In this document: in pieces, positions 18,637 through 27,173 of the stretch
Numbering within the stretch: position 1 is the first letter of the stretch
How the letters are laid out: every line of letters starts with the position of its first letter
NCBI GenBank assembly: GCA_020853105.1
Contig: JADYZM010000025.1
Coordinates: 62,001-126,000, forward strand
Source: Flavobacteriales bacterium
Lineage (GTDB): Bacteria > Bacteroidota > Bacteroidia > Flavobacteriales_E > Vicingaceae
Length of the DNA: 64,000 bases
Reading direction: 5' to 3'
The notes under the pieces: model-generated
What the model was told of the DNA's origin: nothing
The model's database searches: none
What the model saw: the letters and a program-made list of their open reading frames with translations, nothing else
Made by a program: the position numbers and the translations under genes

Positions 18637-19617
18637 ATGACAGAGTTAAAAAATAAGATATTATCTTCAAAAAACATAATAATCACAACTCACAAATCTC
18701 CTGATGGTGACGCTATTGGCTCATCTTTAGGATTGTATCATTTTCTTAAAAAGTTTGATTTAAATGTAACTATAATTGTACCTGACTCATTTCCAAGTTT
18801 TTTAAATTGGATGGAAGGAACTTCAGAAATTGTTATACATGAAAAAAATGAAGCGTTTTCAACCCGTTTGATTGAAAGTAGTGATTTAGCCTTTTCGCTT
18901 GATTATAATGGCTTAAGTAGAATTGGTGAAATGGGAAAAATTTTAGGAAATTCCAAGTCATATAAAATATTAATTGACCATCATCAAAATCCAGAATCAT
19001 TCGCTGATTTTAGTTTTGTTGATACCAATTGTTCATCAACTTCTCAGTTAATCTATGAATTTATAGAAAAACTGGGTGAATCATCAAAAATTTCAAAAAA
19101 TATTGGTGAATGTTTGTATTGTGGAATCATGACTGATACTGGTTCATTTAAATATCCGTCAACAACAGATAGAACTCATGAAATTGCCGCATCATTCATT
19201 AAATTAGGAATTGATGTATCTAAAATTCACAATGAGGTTTATGATACCAACTCCGAGGATAGACTAAGGCTTATCGGATTTGCTCTTACAGAAAAAATGA
19301 AAGTTTTTCATGAATTAGGTGTTGCCCATATAGTTTTATCTCAAGAGGAGCTAAAAAGATTTAATTTTAAAAAAGGTGACACAGAAGGGCTTGTTAATTA
19401 CCCTTTATCTATAAATGGAATAAAATTTTCAGCTTTAATTACAGAAAAGGAAAATGAAATTTCACTCTCTTTTCGTTCTAAAGACCATGTATATGTAAAT
19501 GAATTTGCATCTAAACACTTTAATGGAGGAGGACATATCTATGCTGCAGGAGGTAGAGAAACGACAACTCTCACGGAAACGGTTGAAAAGCTTGAAAAAT
19601 TATTAAAAATCAAGTAA
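18637..19617 (+). CDS. nrnA: DHH/DHHA1 phosphoesterase (NrnA-like)
   Basis: 326 residues. This family includes NrnA, which degrades very short RNA oligonucleotides and dephosphorylates pAp, and cyclic-dinucleotide phosphodiesterases; the exact substrate here is not settled. Metal-binding motifs are TTHKSPDGDAIGSSLG, SLDYNGLSR, the signature IDHHQNP and MTDTGSFKYPSTT, followed by the DHHA1 substrate motif FNGGGHIYAAGG. There are no membrane helices or sensory domains as in GdpP. The stop codon is one base before the next gene, the first of five FKBP genes; the pairing with a GldI-type FKBP is known in flavobacteria. Confidence 0.9.
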   Translation: MTELKNKILSSKNIIITTHKSPDGDAIGSSLGLYHFLKKFDLNVTIIVPDSFPSFLNWMEGTSEIVIHEKNEAFSTRLIESSDLAFSLDYNGLSRIGEMGKILGNSKSYKILIDHHQNPESFADFSFVDTNCSSTSQLIYEFIEKLGESSKISKNIGECLYCGIMTDTGSFKYPSTTDRTHEIAASFIKLGIDVSKIHNEVYDTNSEDRLRLIGFALTEKMKVFHELGVAHIVLSQEELKRFNFKKGDTEGLVNYPLSINGIKFSALITEKENEISLSFRSKDHVYVNEFASKHFNGGGHIYAAGGRETTTLTETVEKLEKLLKIK

Positions 19618-19618
19618 T

Positions 19619-20137
19619 ATGAAGAAATATATTTTTCTCGGAACTATCTCATTTTTTATAACTTCTTGTATGAATTCCCAAGAGAAAAAAAATGAAATGA
19701 GTCAACAACAAATAAAAGAAGCTCTGATTGATGTAAATAAAAAAGCCATAGAACAAGAATCTATTCAAATAGACGGGTATATTAATCGTAGAAATTGGGA
19801 TGTTGTTAAAACAGGTACTGGATTGAGATACCAAATATATAAAAATGGTAGCGGAATGATGGCTAAACCCGGTATGAAAGCTATTGTGGAATATGAATTG
19901 TCTTTAATAAACGGAGATATAATTTATTCTACTAAAGAAAAAGGAGCTGAACAATTCACCATTGGAGAAGATCATGTTGAAAGTGGATTACACGAAGCAA
20001 TATGTTACCTGAAAGTTGGCGATAAAGCCAGAATAATAATACCTTCTCATCTTGCTCACGGATTAGTTGGTGATTTCAAAAAAATACCAATTCGCTCAAC
20101 TATTATATACGATTTGGAATTGAAAGAATTGAAGTAA
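19619..20137 (+). CDS. gldI: FKBP-type peptidyl-prolyl isomerase lipoprotein, GldI-like
   Basis: 172 residues. The signal MKKYIFLGTISFFITSC gives a lipoprotein at Cys17. A helical linker (QQQIKEALIDVNKKAIEQE) leads to one FKBP domain: GLRYQIYKNGSG, KAIVEYELSLINGDIIYST, GLHEAICYLKVGDKARIIIP, HLAHGL and STIIYDLELKEL. Length, lipoprotein nature and position behind nrnA match GldI, a gliding/T9SS-associated lipoprotein of flavobacteria, but the name rests on context and several aromatic active-site positions of FKBP are replaced. It directly abuts the next FKBP gene. Confidence 0.72.
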   Translation: MKKYIFLGTISFFITSCMNSQEKKNEMSQQQIKEALIDVNKKAIEQESIQIDGYINRRNWDVVKTGTGLRYQIYKNGSGMMAKPGMKAIVEYELSLINGDIIYSTKEKGAEQFTIGEDHVESGLHEAICYLKVGDKARIIIPSHLAHGLVGDFKKIPIRSTIIYDLELKELK

Positions 20138-20956
20138 ATGAAAAAACTATTTCGATTAATTCCCATATTGTCTCTTTTTATATCCTGCACTCACCAGCCA
20201 AAAGAATATAAATATCTTAGCAATGGAGTAAAATTAAAACTACTTGCATTTGGAGAAAATGAAAAGCAATACAATAATGATTGTTCAGTAGTTGCTTCAA
20301 TTCAATTGTATGCGAAAAATAAGTTAGTGTTTTATCAAGACGAATATTCTGTTTTCTCATTAAATAAATCGCCTTTTGACATTCTTTTTTCTGAGCTAAA
20401 TGAAGGAGATAGTGCAAGTTGTATTGTTCCTATTGATGCTTTTGATAAAGCAGCTTTTAAATTCAATACCAAAAATTGGAACACAGATACATTGTCAGGA
20501 ACTATCAAAATTCAAAAATACCTTAGCCGAGAGGAACTGAATTCATTTTTGGAAAGAAATGACCATGAACTAGTAGAGCAAGTTAAATTAAAAAAATATT
20601 TAACATTTATTAATACTTACCAAAATAGAAATGGAGTTATTTTTATACCCGAAAAAAATGGTACTGGAGAAACAGTATCGGAAGGCAAAACAGTTTGGGT
20701 ACACTACACAGGAAGTTTTCTAAATGGAATTGTGTTTGATAATACATATAACAGAAGTTCATTTGAATATCAATATGGGACACCAAATCAAATGATTAAA
20801 GGTTTTGAAATTGCATTATCAGGAATGAAAAAAAATGAAAAAGCAAAAATAATCATACCTTCGCAGCTCGCTTTTGGAGATAAAGGGTCAGCAACAGGGA
20901 TTGTGCCGCCTTTTACTACTGTAGTGTATGAACTTGAAATAATAGATATTAAATAA
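20138..20956 (+). CDS. FKBP-type peptidyl-prolyl isomerase lipoprotein (divergent N-half)
   Basis: 272 residues. The signal MKKLFRLIPILSLFISC anchors it at Cys17. The C-terminal 120 residues are a standard FKBP domain with GKTVWVHYTGSFLNGIVFD, MIKGFEIALSGMKKNEKAK, IIPSQLAFGDKG and FTTVVYELEIIDI. The N-terminal half (about residues 20-145) is strand-rich with SPFDILFSELNEGDSASCIV and may be a degenerate FKBP-like domain. The ATG follows the previous stop codon without a gap, so the genes are coupled. Proline isomerisation or holdase activity on exported proteins is inferred. Confidence 0.85.
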   Translation: MKKLFRLIPILSLFISCTHQPKEYKYLSNGVKLKLLAFGENEKQYNNDCSVVASIQLYAKNKLVFYQDEYSVFSLNKSPFDILFSELNEGDSASCIVPIDAFDKAAFKFNTKNWNTDTLSGTIKIQKYLSREELNSFLERNDHELVEQVKLKKYLTFINTYQNRNGVIFIPEKNGTGETVSEGKTVWVHYTGSFLNGIVFDNTYNRSSFEYQYGTPNQMIKGFEIALSGMKKNEKAKIIIPSQLAFGDKGSATGIVPPFTTVVYELEIIDIK

Positions 20957-20972
20957 TTTAAACAAAAAAAGA

Positions 20973-21698
20973 ATGAAAAAGATTACAGTTCCAGCTTTTA
21001 TAGCAATTTTAATGATGTCGTCGTGTGGAGAAAATAATGAATCAAAAGATGTTGTCTTGGCAAATGAAATAGATTCTGTTAGTTACGCTTTAGGTGCAAA
21101 CATGGCTAATAACATAGCTAAAGATTTTTCTGAAGCTAACAGCGATGCATTTATAAAAGGGTTTAGAGATGTTCTTGATTCAGCAACACTTAAAATCACA
21201 ATTGAGGAACTACAAGGAGTTTTACAACCTTTTTTTCAAAAAAAGCAACAAGAAGCTATGCTTAAACAACAAGAAGAGGCTGAAAAAGCTGCTCGAGAAC
21301 AATTTGGTGATGTGAAAATTCAAGGAGAAAAATTTTTAGAAGAAAATAAATCAAAACCGGGTGTAAAAGTAACTGCTTCAGGATTACAATATATTGTTCT
21401 TAAAGAAGGAAAAGGAAAACAACCTACAGCATCATCTGACGTTGAAGTTCATTATCACGGAACTACACCTGATGGATCAGTATTTGATAGTTCTGTTGAA
21501 CGAAAAGAAAGTGTAACTTTTAATGCAAGCCAGGTAATACCAGGTTGGACAGAAGGCTTACAACTAATGAAAGAAGGTGCAAAATATAAATTTTTTATAC
21601 CACAAGAATTGGCTTATGGTGCAAACCCTAGACCGGGAGGTCCAATTAAACCTTTTATGCCATTGGTTTTTGAAATAGAATTAATTAAAGTAAAATAA
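20973..21698 (+). CDS. FKBP-type peptidyl-prolyl isomerase lipoprotein (FkpA/Mip-like)
   Basis: 241 residues. Lipoprotein signal MKKITVPAFIAILMMSSC (Cys18). The layout is that of FkpA/Mip: an N-terminal helical dimerisation domain (EIDSVSYALGANMANNIAKD, FIKGFRDVLDS), a long coiled-coil helix (FQKKQQEAMLKQQEEAEKAA) and a C-terminal FKBP domain with ASGLQYIVLKEGKG, VHYHGTTPDGSVFDSS, PGWTEGLQLMKEGAKYKFFI and ELAYGANPRPG. Such proteins are periplasmic V-shaped dimers with chaperone activity. Third of five FKBP genes in the array. Confidence 0.93.
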   Translation: MKKITVPAFIAILMMSSCGENNESKDVVLANEIDSVSYALGANMANNIAKDFSEANSDAFIKGFRDVLDSATLKITIEELQGVLQPFFQKKQQEAMLKQQEEAEKAAREQFGDVKIQGEKFLEENKSKPGVKVTASGLQYIVLKEGKGKQPTASSDVEVHYHGTTPDGSVFDSSVERKESVTFNASQVIPGWTEGLQLMKEGAKYKFFIPQELAYGANPRPGGPIKPFMPLVFEIELIKVK

Positions 21699-21716
21699 AA
21701 GACAAATAATTAATAT

Positions 21717-22442
21717 ATGAAACAGCTAATATTTTTAGCTTCAGCAATTGTAATTGCTTCAAGCGGATTTGCTCAAAAAGGGAAAAAGAACACAAAACAA
21801 GATGTTGCTCCGGCAAAATTTGTGTTAGCAAACGAAGTTGATTCTGTAAGTTACGGAATTGGACTGAATATAGCTCAAAGCATAACCAAAGATTTTAAAG
21901 AAGCAAACCTCGATGCATTATTTGCAGGAATGAAAGAAGGTGTTGATAGTTCTAGCAAAGTATCTGTTGAAGAATTTCAGAACTTGGTTGCTTTTTTCTT
22001 TAAAAGAAAGCAAGATGCAGCTAGCAATGTACGTTTAGCTGAAGCAAAAAAGATAATGGCTGAAGGACAAGCATTTTTAGCTGAAAACAAATCAAAACAA
22101 GGCGTTATTACAACTCAAAGTGGTTTACAATACATTGTTTTAAAAGATGGAAACGGAAAAAAACCATTCGATTCATCAAGTGTAACCGTTCATTATGTGG
22201 GAACTACTCCCGATGGAACTATATTTGACAGTTCTATAAATAGGGGAGAACCTGCAACTTTTGGTTTAAATCAAGTAATTAAAGGCTGGACAGAAGGTTT
22301 GCAATTGATGAAAGAAGGAGCAAAATATAAATTCTTCTTACCACAAGAATTGGCTTATGGTTCAAATCCACCTCCTGGAGGCATTATTAAAGCTTTTATG
22401 CCTTTGATTTTTGAAGTAGAATTGATAAAAGTGAATGATTAA
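21717..22442 (+). CDS. FKBP-type peptidyl-prolyl isomerase, exported (FkpA/Mip-like)
   Basis: 241 residues, a close paralogue of the preceding gene over its whole length. It has a cleavable signal peptide (MKQLIFLASAIVIASSGFAQ) instead of a lipobox, so it should be a soluble periplasmic form. The same elements appear: EVDSVSYGIGLNIAQSITKD, SGLQYIVLKDGNGKK, VHYVGTTPDGTIFDSS, KGWTEGLQLMKEGAKYKFFL and ELAYGSNPPPGG. The pair evidently arose by tandem duplication followed by a change of sorting signal. Its last eight bases overlap the next gene. Confidence 0.93.
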   Translation: MKQLIFLASAIVIASSGFAQKGKKNTKQDVAPAKFVLANEVDSVSYGIGLNIAQSITKDFKEANLDALFAGMKEGVDSSSKVSVEEFQNLVAFFFKRKQDAASNVRLAEAKKIMAEGQAFLAENKSKQGVITTQSGLQYIVLKDGNGKKPFDSSSVTVHYVGTTPDGTIFDSSINRGEPATFGLNQVIKGWTEGLQLMKEGAKYKFFLPQELAYGSNPPPGGIIKAFMPLIFEVELIKVND

Positions 22443-23247
22443 AAAATATCAATTTAATTATACGTCGTTATTAGTACTAATAGTACTGTTAACATCATGT
22501 TTATCAACCCAAAAACAACATAAAAAAGTGGAAAATGTAATAAAAACAGAATCAGGACTTTCGTACAAAATAATTAACGAAGGCTCAGGAACTATCCCAA
22601 AAGCAGGTGATAAGGTAAAGGTTCATTATACAGGAAAACTTACAAATGATTCAATTTTTGACAGTTCTCATTTCAGAAATCAACCGTTTAGCTTTAAATT
22701 GGGAGTTGGTCAAGTAATTAAAGGTTGGGATGAAGGGATTGCTCTATTAAAAGTTGGAAGTAAGGCTATATTTACAATACCACCTCATTTGGCATACGGT
22801 TCACAAGGTGCAGGTGGAGTTATTGGTCCGAATGAAACATTAATCTTTGAAGTTGAATTATTAGAGATTGTTGAAGCACCAAAATCATTTGATGTTTCTG
22901 GAAAAGATACTGTAACAACAAGCTCAGGGCTTAAAATCATTAAGTTAAACAATACCGAAGGCAATCAACCATCAAATGGAAGAATTGTTCAAGTACATTA
23001 TTCAGGATATTTAGAAAATGGAAAAATGTTTGACTCGTCTGTTGAACGTGGTCAACCACTAGATTTCCCTATTGGTCAAGGTCGTTTTATAAAAGGTTGG
23101 GATGAAGGTATAGCTCTTTTAAAAGTTGGAGAAAAAGCAAGACTAATCATTCCTCACGAATTAGCTTATGGTGAAAAAGGGTATCCACCGGTAATTCCTG
23201 CTAAATCAACACTAATTTTTGATGTTGAGTTGATTGGAATTAAGTAA
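22435..23247 (+). CDS. Lipoprotein with two FKBP domains
   Basis: 270 residues. Lipobox in LIVLLTSC after a somewhat long N-terminus (MIKKYQFNYTSLLVLIVLLT). Two complete FKBP domains follow: the first with KVHYTGKLTNDSIFDSS, IKGWDEGIALLKVGSKAIF and PPHLAYGSQGAGG, the second with QVHYSGYLENGKMFDSS, IKGWDEGIALLKVGEKARL and PHELAYGEKGYPP. Both retain the Trp of the active-site floor. The ATG overlaps the upstream stop region by 8 bp. It closes the array and is followed by a terminator. Confidence 0.93.
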   Translation: MIKKYQFNYTSLLVLIVLLTSCLSTQKQHKKVENVIKTESGLSYKIINEGSGTIPKAGDKVKVHYTGKLTNDSIFDSSHFRNQPFSFKLGVGQVIKGWDEGIALLKVGSKAIFTIPPHLAYGSQGAGGVIGPNETLIFEVELLEIVEAPKSFDVSGKDTVTTSSGLKIIKLNNTEGNQPSNGRIVQVHYSGYLENGKMFDSSVERGQPLDFPIGQGRFIKGWDEGIALLKVGEKARLIIPHELAYGEKGYPPVIPAKSTLIFDVELIGIK

Positions 23248-23262
23248 AAAACATCTTCATGT

Positions 23263-23302
23263 TTAATTGTTTAACAAGATTATTGTTATCAATTAATTTT
23301 TT
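23263..23302 (+). terminator. Terminator closing the FKBP array
   Basis: The stem TTAATTG/CAATTAA encloses a second helix TAACAA/TTGTTA (loop GATTA) with one small internal loop, followed by six T residues. It marks the end of the nrnA-FKBP transcript. Confidence 0.75.
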
Positions 23303-23369
23303 AACATCAACTTTTTAAAATAGATGATAAATCGTATTTTCGAAGAATAATAATTTAACTTTTATTCTT

Positions 23370-24683
23370 ATGAAAAAATTAAATACTGTATTCTTTGCAT
23401 TATTTTGTTGTTTATGTTCTGTAATTTCAGCTCAAACGCTAGAAAAATGTGGAACAATGCATAATTACAATCAGTTACTGAATGATAATCCTTCTATATC
23501 TATAAATAGACTTGCTGTAGAGCAAGCTGCTAACAATTGGCTTGCAAATAACAAATCCAAATTGTACACTACCGGTAAAAAAACAGTAGCTACAATACCT
23601 GTTGTTTTTCATGTAGTATATAGTCCATCAATACCTGACCAAAATGTGCCAGATTCAATCATATATTCACAACTCAGAGTAATGAATGAAGACTATAGAA
23701 GAACAAACCCAGATACAGTTAATACTCGCCCTGAAATTGATTCATTAGCTACCGACGTACAGATAGAATTTTGTTTGGCAAATGTTGATCCTAACGGTAA
23801 TTTCACAACCGGAATAAATAGAGTGTCCACATCAACAACTAATTTTGCTTTTTCACCCTTCAACAATGCTGTTAAAAAAACAGCGAGTGGTGGAGTTGAC
23901 CCATGGACAGTTACCGATTACTTAAATATTTGGGTTTGTGACATGTATTTCAATGGCTCTCCTTTTGTTTTAGGATACGCACAATTTCCAGGAGACGATC
24001 CAACCACAGATGGATTAGTGCTTACATATCAACACACAGGCTACAGACCATGGGATTCAAACGCTAGTCCGGCTAATTTAGGAAGAACAGCTTCTCATGA
24101 AATTGGACATTATTTTGGTCTAAGACACATTTGGGGTGACGGAGATTGTGATTCAACAGATTACGTAACTGATACCCCAAAAGCTGCAGCTGCATCGCAG
24201 CAAATTTGCACCCTCACTAATAATACCTGTGATGATGCAATTGCAGAACCATATTGGAACGGTTGGGACCCATTTGATATGCTAGAGAATTATATGGATT
24301 ACTCAACAGATGCTTGTATGAACATGTTTACAAACGGACAAAGAGATAGAATGTGGTCATTCTTAAATACAGATAGAGTGTCATTACTTTCTTCTACAAA
24401 ATGCGACGGTCCGAGTTTTGTAAATGAAATTTTACCGTCAAATTCGATAATTGTTTATCCAGCACCAGCAACCAGCCAAATAACTGTCGAATGGCCTGGT
24501 GAATTTCATTTTGAAACACTTAAAATAGTTGATATGGTTGGCAAAACATTAAAAACATATTCTATTTCTAATGCTTACGCAAAATATTCTGTTTCAACAG
24601 ATGAATTAGCAAACGGTGTATTTTTCATTAGACTCGAAAATAAATCTATGGTTACCACCAAAAAGATTTTAATTTCTAAATAA
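23370..24683 (+). CDS. Secreted M43-family zinc metalloprotease with T9SS sorting domain
   Basis: 437 residues. Signal peptide MKKLNTVFFALFCCLCSVISAQ. The catalytic motif HEIGHYFGLRH (residues 243-253) is HExxHxxGxxH, giving three His zinc ligands and the Glu base, as in cytophagalysin/pappalysin-like M43 proteases; the Met-turn is in LENYMDYSTDACMNMFT. The last 80 residues (from about 355) are a type A T9SS sorting domain with IIVYPAPATSQITVEW, TLKIVDMVGK and GVFFIRLENKSMVTTKKILI. It should be exported through the T9SS to the surface or medium and degrade proteins. It has its own terminator downstream and no operon partner. Confidence 0.93.
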   Translation: MKKLNTVFFALFCCLCSVISAQTLEKCGTMHNYNQLLNDNPSISINRLAVEQAANNWLANNKSKLYTTGKKTVATIPVVFHVVYSPSIPDQNVPDSIIYSQLRVMNEDYRRTNPDTVNTRPEIDSLATDVQIEFCLANVDPNGNFTTGINRVSTSTTNFAFSPFNNAVKKTASGGVDPWTVTDYLNIWVCDMYFNGSPFVLGYAQFPGDDPTTDGLVLTYQHTGYRPWDSNASPANLGRTASHEIGHYFGLRHIWGDGDCDSTDYVTDTPKAAAASQQICTLTNNTCDDAIAEPYWNGWDPFDMLENYMDYSTDACMNMFTNGQRDRMWSFLNTDRVSLLSSTKCDGPSFVNEILPSNSIIVYPAPATSQITVEWPGEFHFETLKIVDMVGKTLKTYSISNAYAKYSVSTDELANGVFFIRLENKSMVTTKKILISK

Positions 24684-24700
24684 AAAAATATTCTAACTAT

Positions 24701-24734
24701 AAAGAGAGATTCTATTTAGAGTCTCTTTTTTTTT
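24701..24734 (+). terminator. Terminator after the metalloprotease gene
   Basis: AAAGAG...CTCTTT encloses a second helix ATTCT/AGAGT (loop ATTT) with a two-base bulge, followed by a run of eight or more T residues. Confidence 0.75.
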
Positions 24735-24778
24735 ATAATTATTAACAAATAAGAACTATAGTTTATTTGCAATAATAC

Positions 24779-24786
24779 TATCTTTG
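24779..24786 (+). promoter_or_regulatory. TAnnTTTG -7 box for bamD operon
   Basis: TATCTTTG lies 4 bp before the bamD ATG. The resulting transcript would be almost leaderless and would serve the bamD-rpoZ-coaBC-DUF4835-recN run. Confidence 0.55.
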
Positions 24787-24790
24787 CCGC

Positions 24791-25600
24791 ATGTTGAAAA
24801 TTCGTATCACGTTATTCTTACTATCCACTCTTCTAATTTTTGGTTGTAGTAGATATCAACGCTTACTCAAAAGTGATGATTACAATGAAAAATATGATGC
24901 AGCAATTGAATACTACGAAAAAGGAAAGTATGAAAAAGCATTGCCTTTTTTAGAAGAATTAACCCCTCTATATAGAGGAACAGAAAAAGCAGAAAAGATA
25001 TATTATTATTATTGCTACGCCAATTATAAATTAGATTATCTATTTGAAGCCGGCTATCATTTTAAAAAATTTTCTACAACTTTTCCGTCAAGTAAATTTG
25101 TTGAGGAAACATTTTTTATGAGCGGATATTGCAAATACAGATTGTCTCCTTTATCTTCGCTAGACCCAACAGACACGTATGCTGCAATTGACGAACTACA
25201 GTCTTTTATCAATACATATCCTCAACACCAATTGTTAGACTCTGCAAACTTGTTGATAGATAAGTTGAGAACAAAACTAGAGGATAAATCCTTTAATAAT
25301 GCAAAACAATATTATCAGATTTATGAATATAAAGCAGCAATAATTGCACTTAATAACGTTTTGCGAGAGTTTCCGGATACAAAATATGCTGAAGAAGTTG
25401 CTTATTTATTAGTAAAATCACACTATTTCTTAGCATACAACAGTGTGAAAGAAAAAAAGTTAGAACGATTTGATGATACTATTGATGCTTATCGTAACTT
25501 TGTCGACTTATACAAGCAAAGTAAATATATAAAATCTGTTGAAGTATATTATAACAAAGCCATCGAACAGAAAAATAAAATAACAAAAGAAAACCTATAA
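24791..25600 (+). CDS. bamD: Outer membrane protein assembly factor BamD
   Basis: 269 residues. Lipoprotein signal MLKIRITLFLLSTLLIFGC with Cys19. The mature chain is a superhelix of five TPR-like repeats (YEKGKYEKALPFLEELTPLY, YHFKKFSTTFPSSKFVEETF, AIDELQSFINTYPQHQLLDS, AIIALNNVLREFPDTKYAEE, YRNFVDLYKQSKYIKSVEV). BamD binds BamA and carries substrates in the beta-barrel assembly machine at the inner face of the outer membrane. Gene order with rpoZ, coaBC, DUF4835 and recN is a conserved Bacteroidota block and supports the call. Confidence 0.92.
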   Translation: MLKIRITLFLLSTLLIFGCSRYQRLLKSDDYNEKYDAAIEYYEKGKYEKALPFLEELTPLYRGTEKAEKIYYYYCYANYKLDYLFEAGYHFKKFSTTFPSSKFVEETFFMSGYCKYRLSPLSSLDPTDTYAAIDELQSFINTYPQHQLLDSANLLIDKLRTKLEDKSFNNAKQYYQIYEYKAAIIALNNVLREFPDTKYAEEVAYLLVKSHYFLAYNSVKEKKLERFDDTIDAYRNFVDLYKQSKYIKSVEVYYNKAIEQKNKITKENL

Positions 25601-25603
25601 CGT

Positions 25604-25927
25604 ATGAATTTTAAAAACACCAACGCAGAAACATCAACGATAACACGAAACATGAACGAAATAGAAGGTGTTACAGGTAATATCTATGAATCTTGTGTAA
25701 TTGTTGCTAAAAGATCAAATCAAATTTCTGTTGAATTAAAAGAAGAGTTAACTACAAAATTACAAGAGTTCGCTTCAAATTCAGATAACTTGGAAGAAGT
25801 ATTTGAAAACAGAGAGCAAATTGAGATTTCCAGATTCTACGAAAAACTACCAAAAACAAACGCAATAGCTCTAAAAGAATTTTTAGAAGATAAACTTTTT
25901 GTAAAAAAACCAAGCCAAGAGAAATAA
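25604..25927 (+). CDS. rpoZ: RNA polymerase omega subunit
   Basis: 107 residues in the divergent Bacteroidota omega form. Core segments are TRNMNEIEGVTGNIYES, IVAKRSNQISVELKEEL and FENREQIEISRFYEKLPK. Omega binds the beta-prime C-terminus and aids polymerase assembly. It starts 3 bp after the bamD stop, so it is translated from the same transcript. A hairpin covers its stop codon. Confidence 0.9.
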   Translation: MNFKNTNAETSTITRNMNEIEGVTGNIYESCVIVAKRSNQISVELKEELTTKLQEFASNSDNLEEVFENREQIEISRFYEKLPKTNAIALKEFLEDKLFVKKPSQEK

Positions 25928-25950
25928 TCTTCTCTTGATAATTTCTTTTT
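25916..25950 (+). terminator. Hairpin at the rpoZ stop codon
   Basis: A perfect 8 bp stem (CAAGAGAA/TTCTCTTG, loop ATAATC) overlaps the rpoZ stop and is followed by ATAATTTCTTTTT directly before the coaBC ATG. It could be a weak terminator or attenuator that lowers expression of the downstream genes. Confidence 0.45.
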
Positions 25951-27150
25951 ATGCTTAAAGGCAAAAACATACTCCTAGGGATTACTGGAGGTATTGCCGC
26001 ATATAAAACACCTATTTTGGTAAGGCTACTCAAAAAATCAGGAGCCAATATCAAAGTAATTATGACTCCTGCTGCAAAAGAGTTTGTATCTCCTGTCGTT
26101 TTATCAACCCTTTCTGAAAATCCAATTTTTACAGAATTTGTAAAGCAAACAACAAGTGAGTGGAATAGCCATGTTGAGCTTGCTCAGTGGGCAGATTTGT
26201 TTGTGATTGCTCCAGCTACAGCAAACATTCTTGGGAAAATTACTGCAGGAATATGTGATAATTTGCTTTTGGCAACCTATTTTTCTGCAAAATGTCCCGT
26301 TTTCATTGCCCCCGCAATGGATTTAGACATGTACAAACATCCTGTTACCACAGAAAATATTAGAAAAATAAAGTTTCTTGGAAATAAAATAATTGATGCA
26401 ACCGAAGGAGAGCTTGCTAGTGGGTTAATAGGAAAGGGCAGGATGGAGGAGCCGGAGCAAATCACGAAAATAATTATTGAATATTTTAATAAAAATAAAC
26501 CACTAAAAAATAAAGTTATTACGATTACTGCCGGACCAACTTATGAAAATATTGATCCGGTGCGGTTTATTGGAAATCACTCTTCAGGTAAAATGGGTGT
26601 TGCACTAGCTAAAATAGCTCGTGAATTAGGAGCAGAAGTTCATTTGATTATTGGGCCAAATAATTTAGAAATTGATAATGAAATTAATAAAACTCAGGTA
26701 GTATCTGCTGAAGAGATGTACAAAGCAGTACATAAATTAATAAAGAAAACAAATATTTTCATTATGTCTGCAGCTGTGGCAGACTATACTCCCATAAAAA
26801 TAAATACTCAAAAAATTAAAAAAAGCAATACTTCATTTAACATAGAATTAAAGCCCACAAAAGATATTCTAAAATCAGTAGGTGAAATAAAAAACAGCAA
26901 ACAAATACTAGTAGGTTTCGCGTTGGAAACAGAGAATGAAATTAGTAATGCAAAAAATAAACTAAAGAGCAAAAACTTAGATTTGATTGTTTTAAATTCT
27001 CTTAATGATAAATCATCTGGATTTGGATTTGATACAAATAAAATTACATTAATCGACAAAAACAATAAAGTTGAAAAACTTGAGTTAAAATCTAAAACAG
27101 AAGTTGCTGTTGATATTTTGAATAAAATAGTATCTTTACTCAACAAGTAA
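25951..27150 (+). CDS. coaBC: Bifunctional phosphopantothenoylcysteine decarboxylase/synthetase
   Basis: 399 residues. It makes 4'-phosphopantothenoylcysteine and decarboxylates it, two steps of coenzyme A synthesis. The N-terminal CoaC flavoprotein domain has LLGITGGIAAYKTPILVR, the catalytic-His region SEWNSHVELAQWADLFVIAP and PAMDLDMYKHP. The C-terminal CoaB domain starts near residue 185 with ITAGPTYENIDPVRFIGNHS and SGKMGVALAK, and has FIMSAAVADYTP and the Lys-rich LKPTKDIL. Complete length. In the bamD-recN block. Confidence 0.96.
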   Translation: MLKGKNILLGITGGIAAYKTPILVRLLKKSGANIKVIMTPAAKEFVSPVVLSTLSENPIFTEFVKQTTSEWNSHVELAQWADLFVIAPATANILGKITAGICDNLLLATYFSAKCPVFIAPAMDLDMYKHPVTTENIRKIKFLGNKIIDATEGELASGLIGKGRMEEPEQITKIIIEYFNKNKPLKNKVITITAGPTYENIDPVRFIGNHSSGKMGVALAKIARELGAEVHLIIGPNNLEIDNEINKTQVVSAEEMYKAVHKLIKKTNIFIMSAAVADYTPIKINTQKIKKSNTSFNIELKPTKDILKSVGEIKNSKQILVGFALETENEISNAKNKLKSKNLDLIVLNSLNDKSSGFGFDTNKITLIDKNNKVEKLELKSKTEVAVDILNKIVSLLNK

Positions 27151-27173
27151 TCAATTTAATCCATCAAACAACA

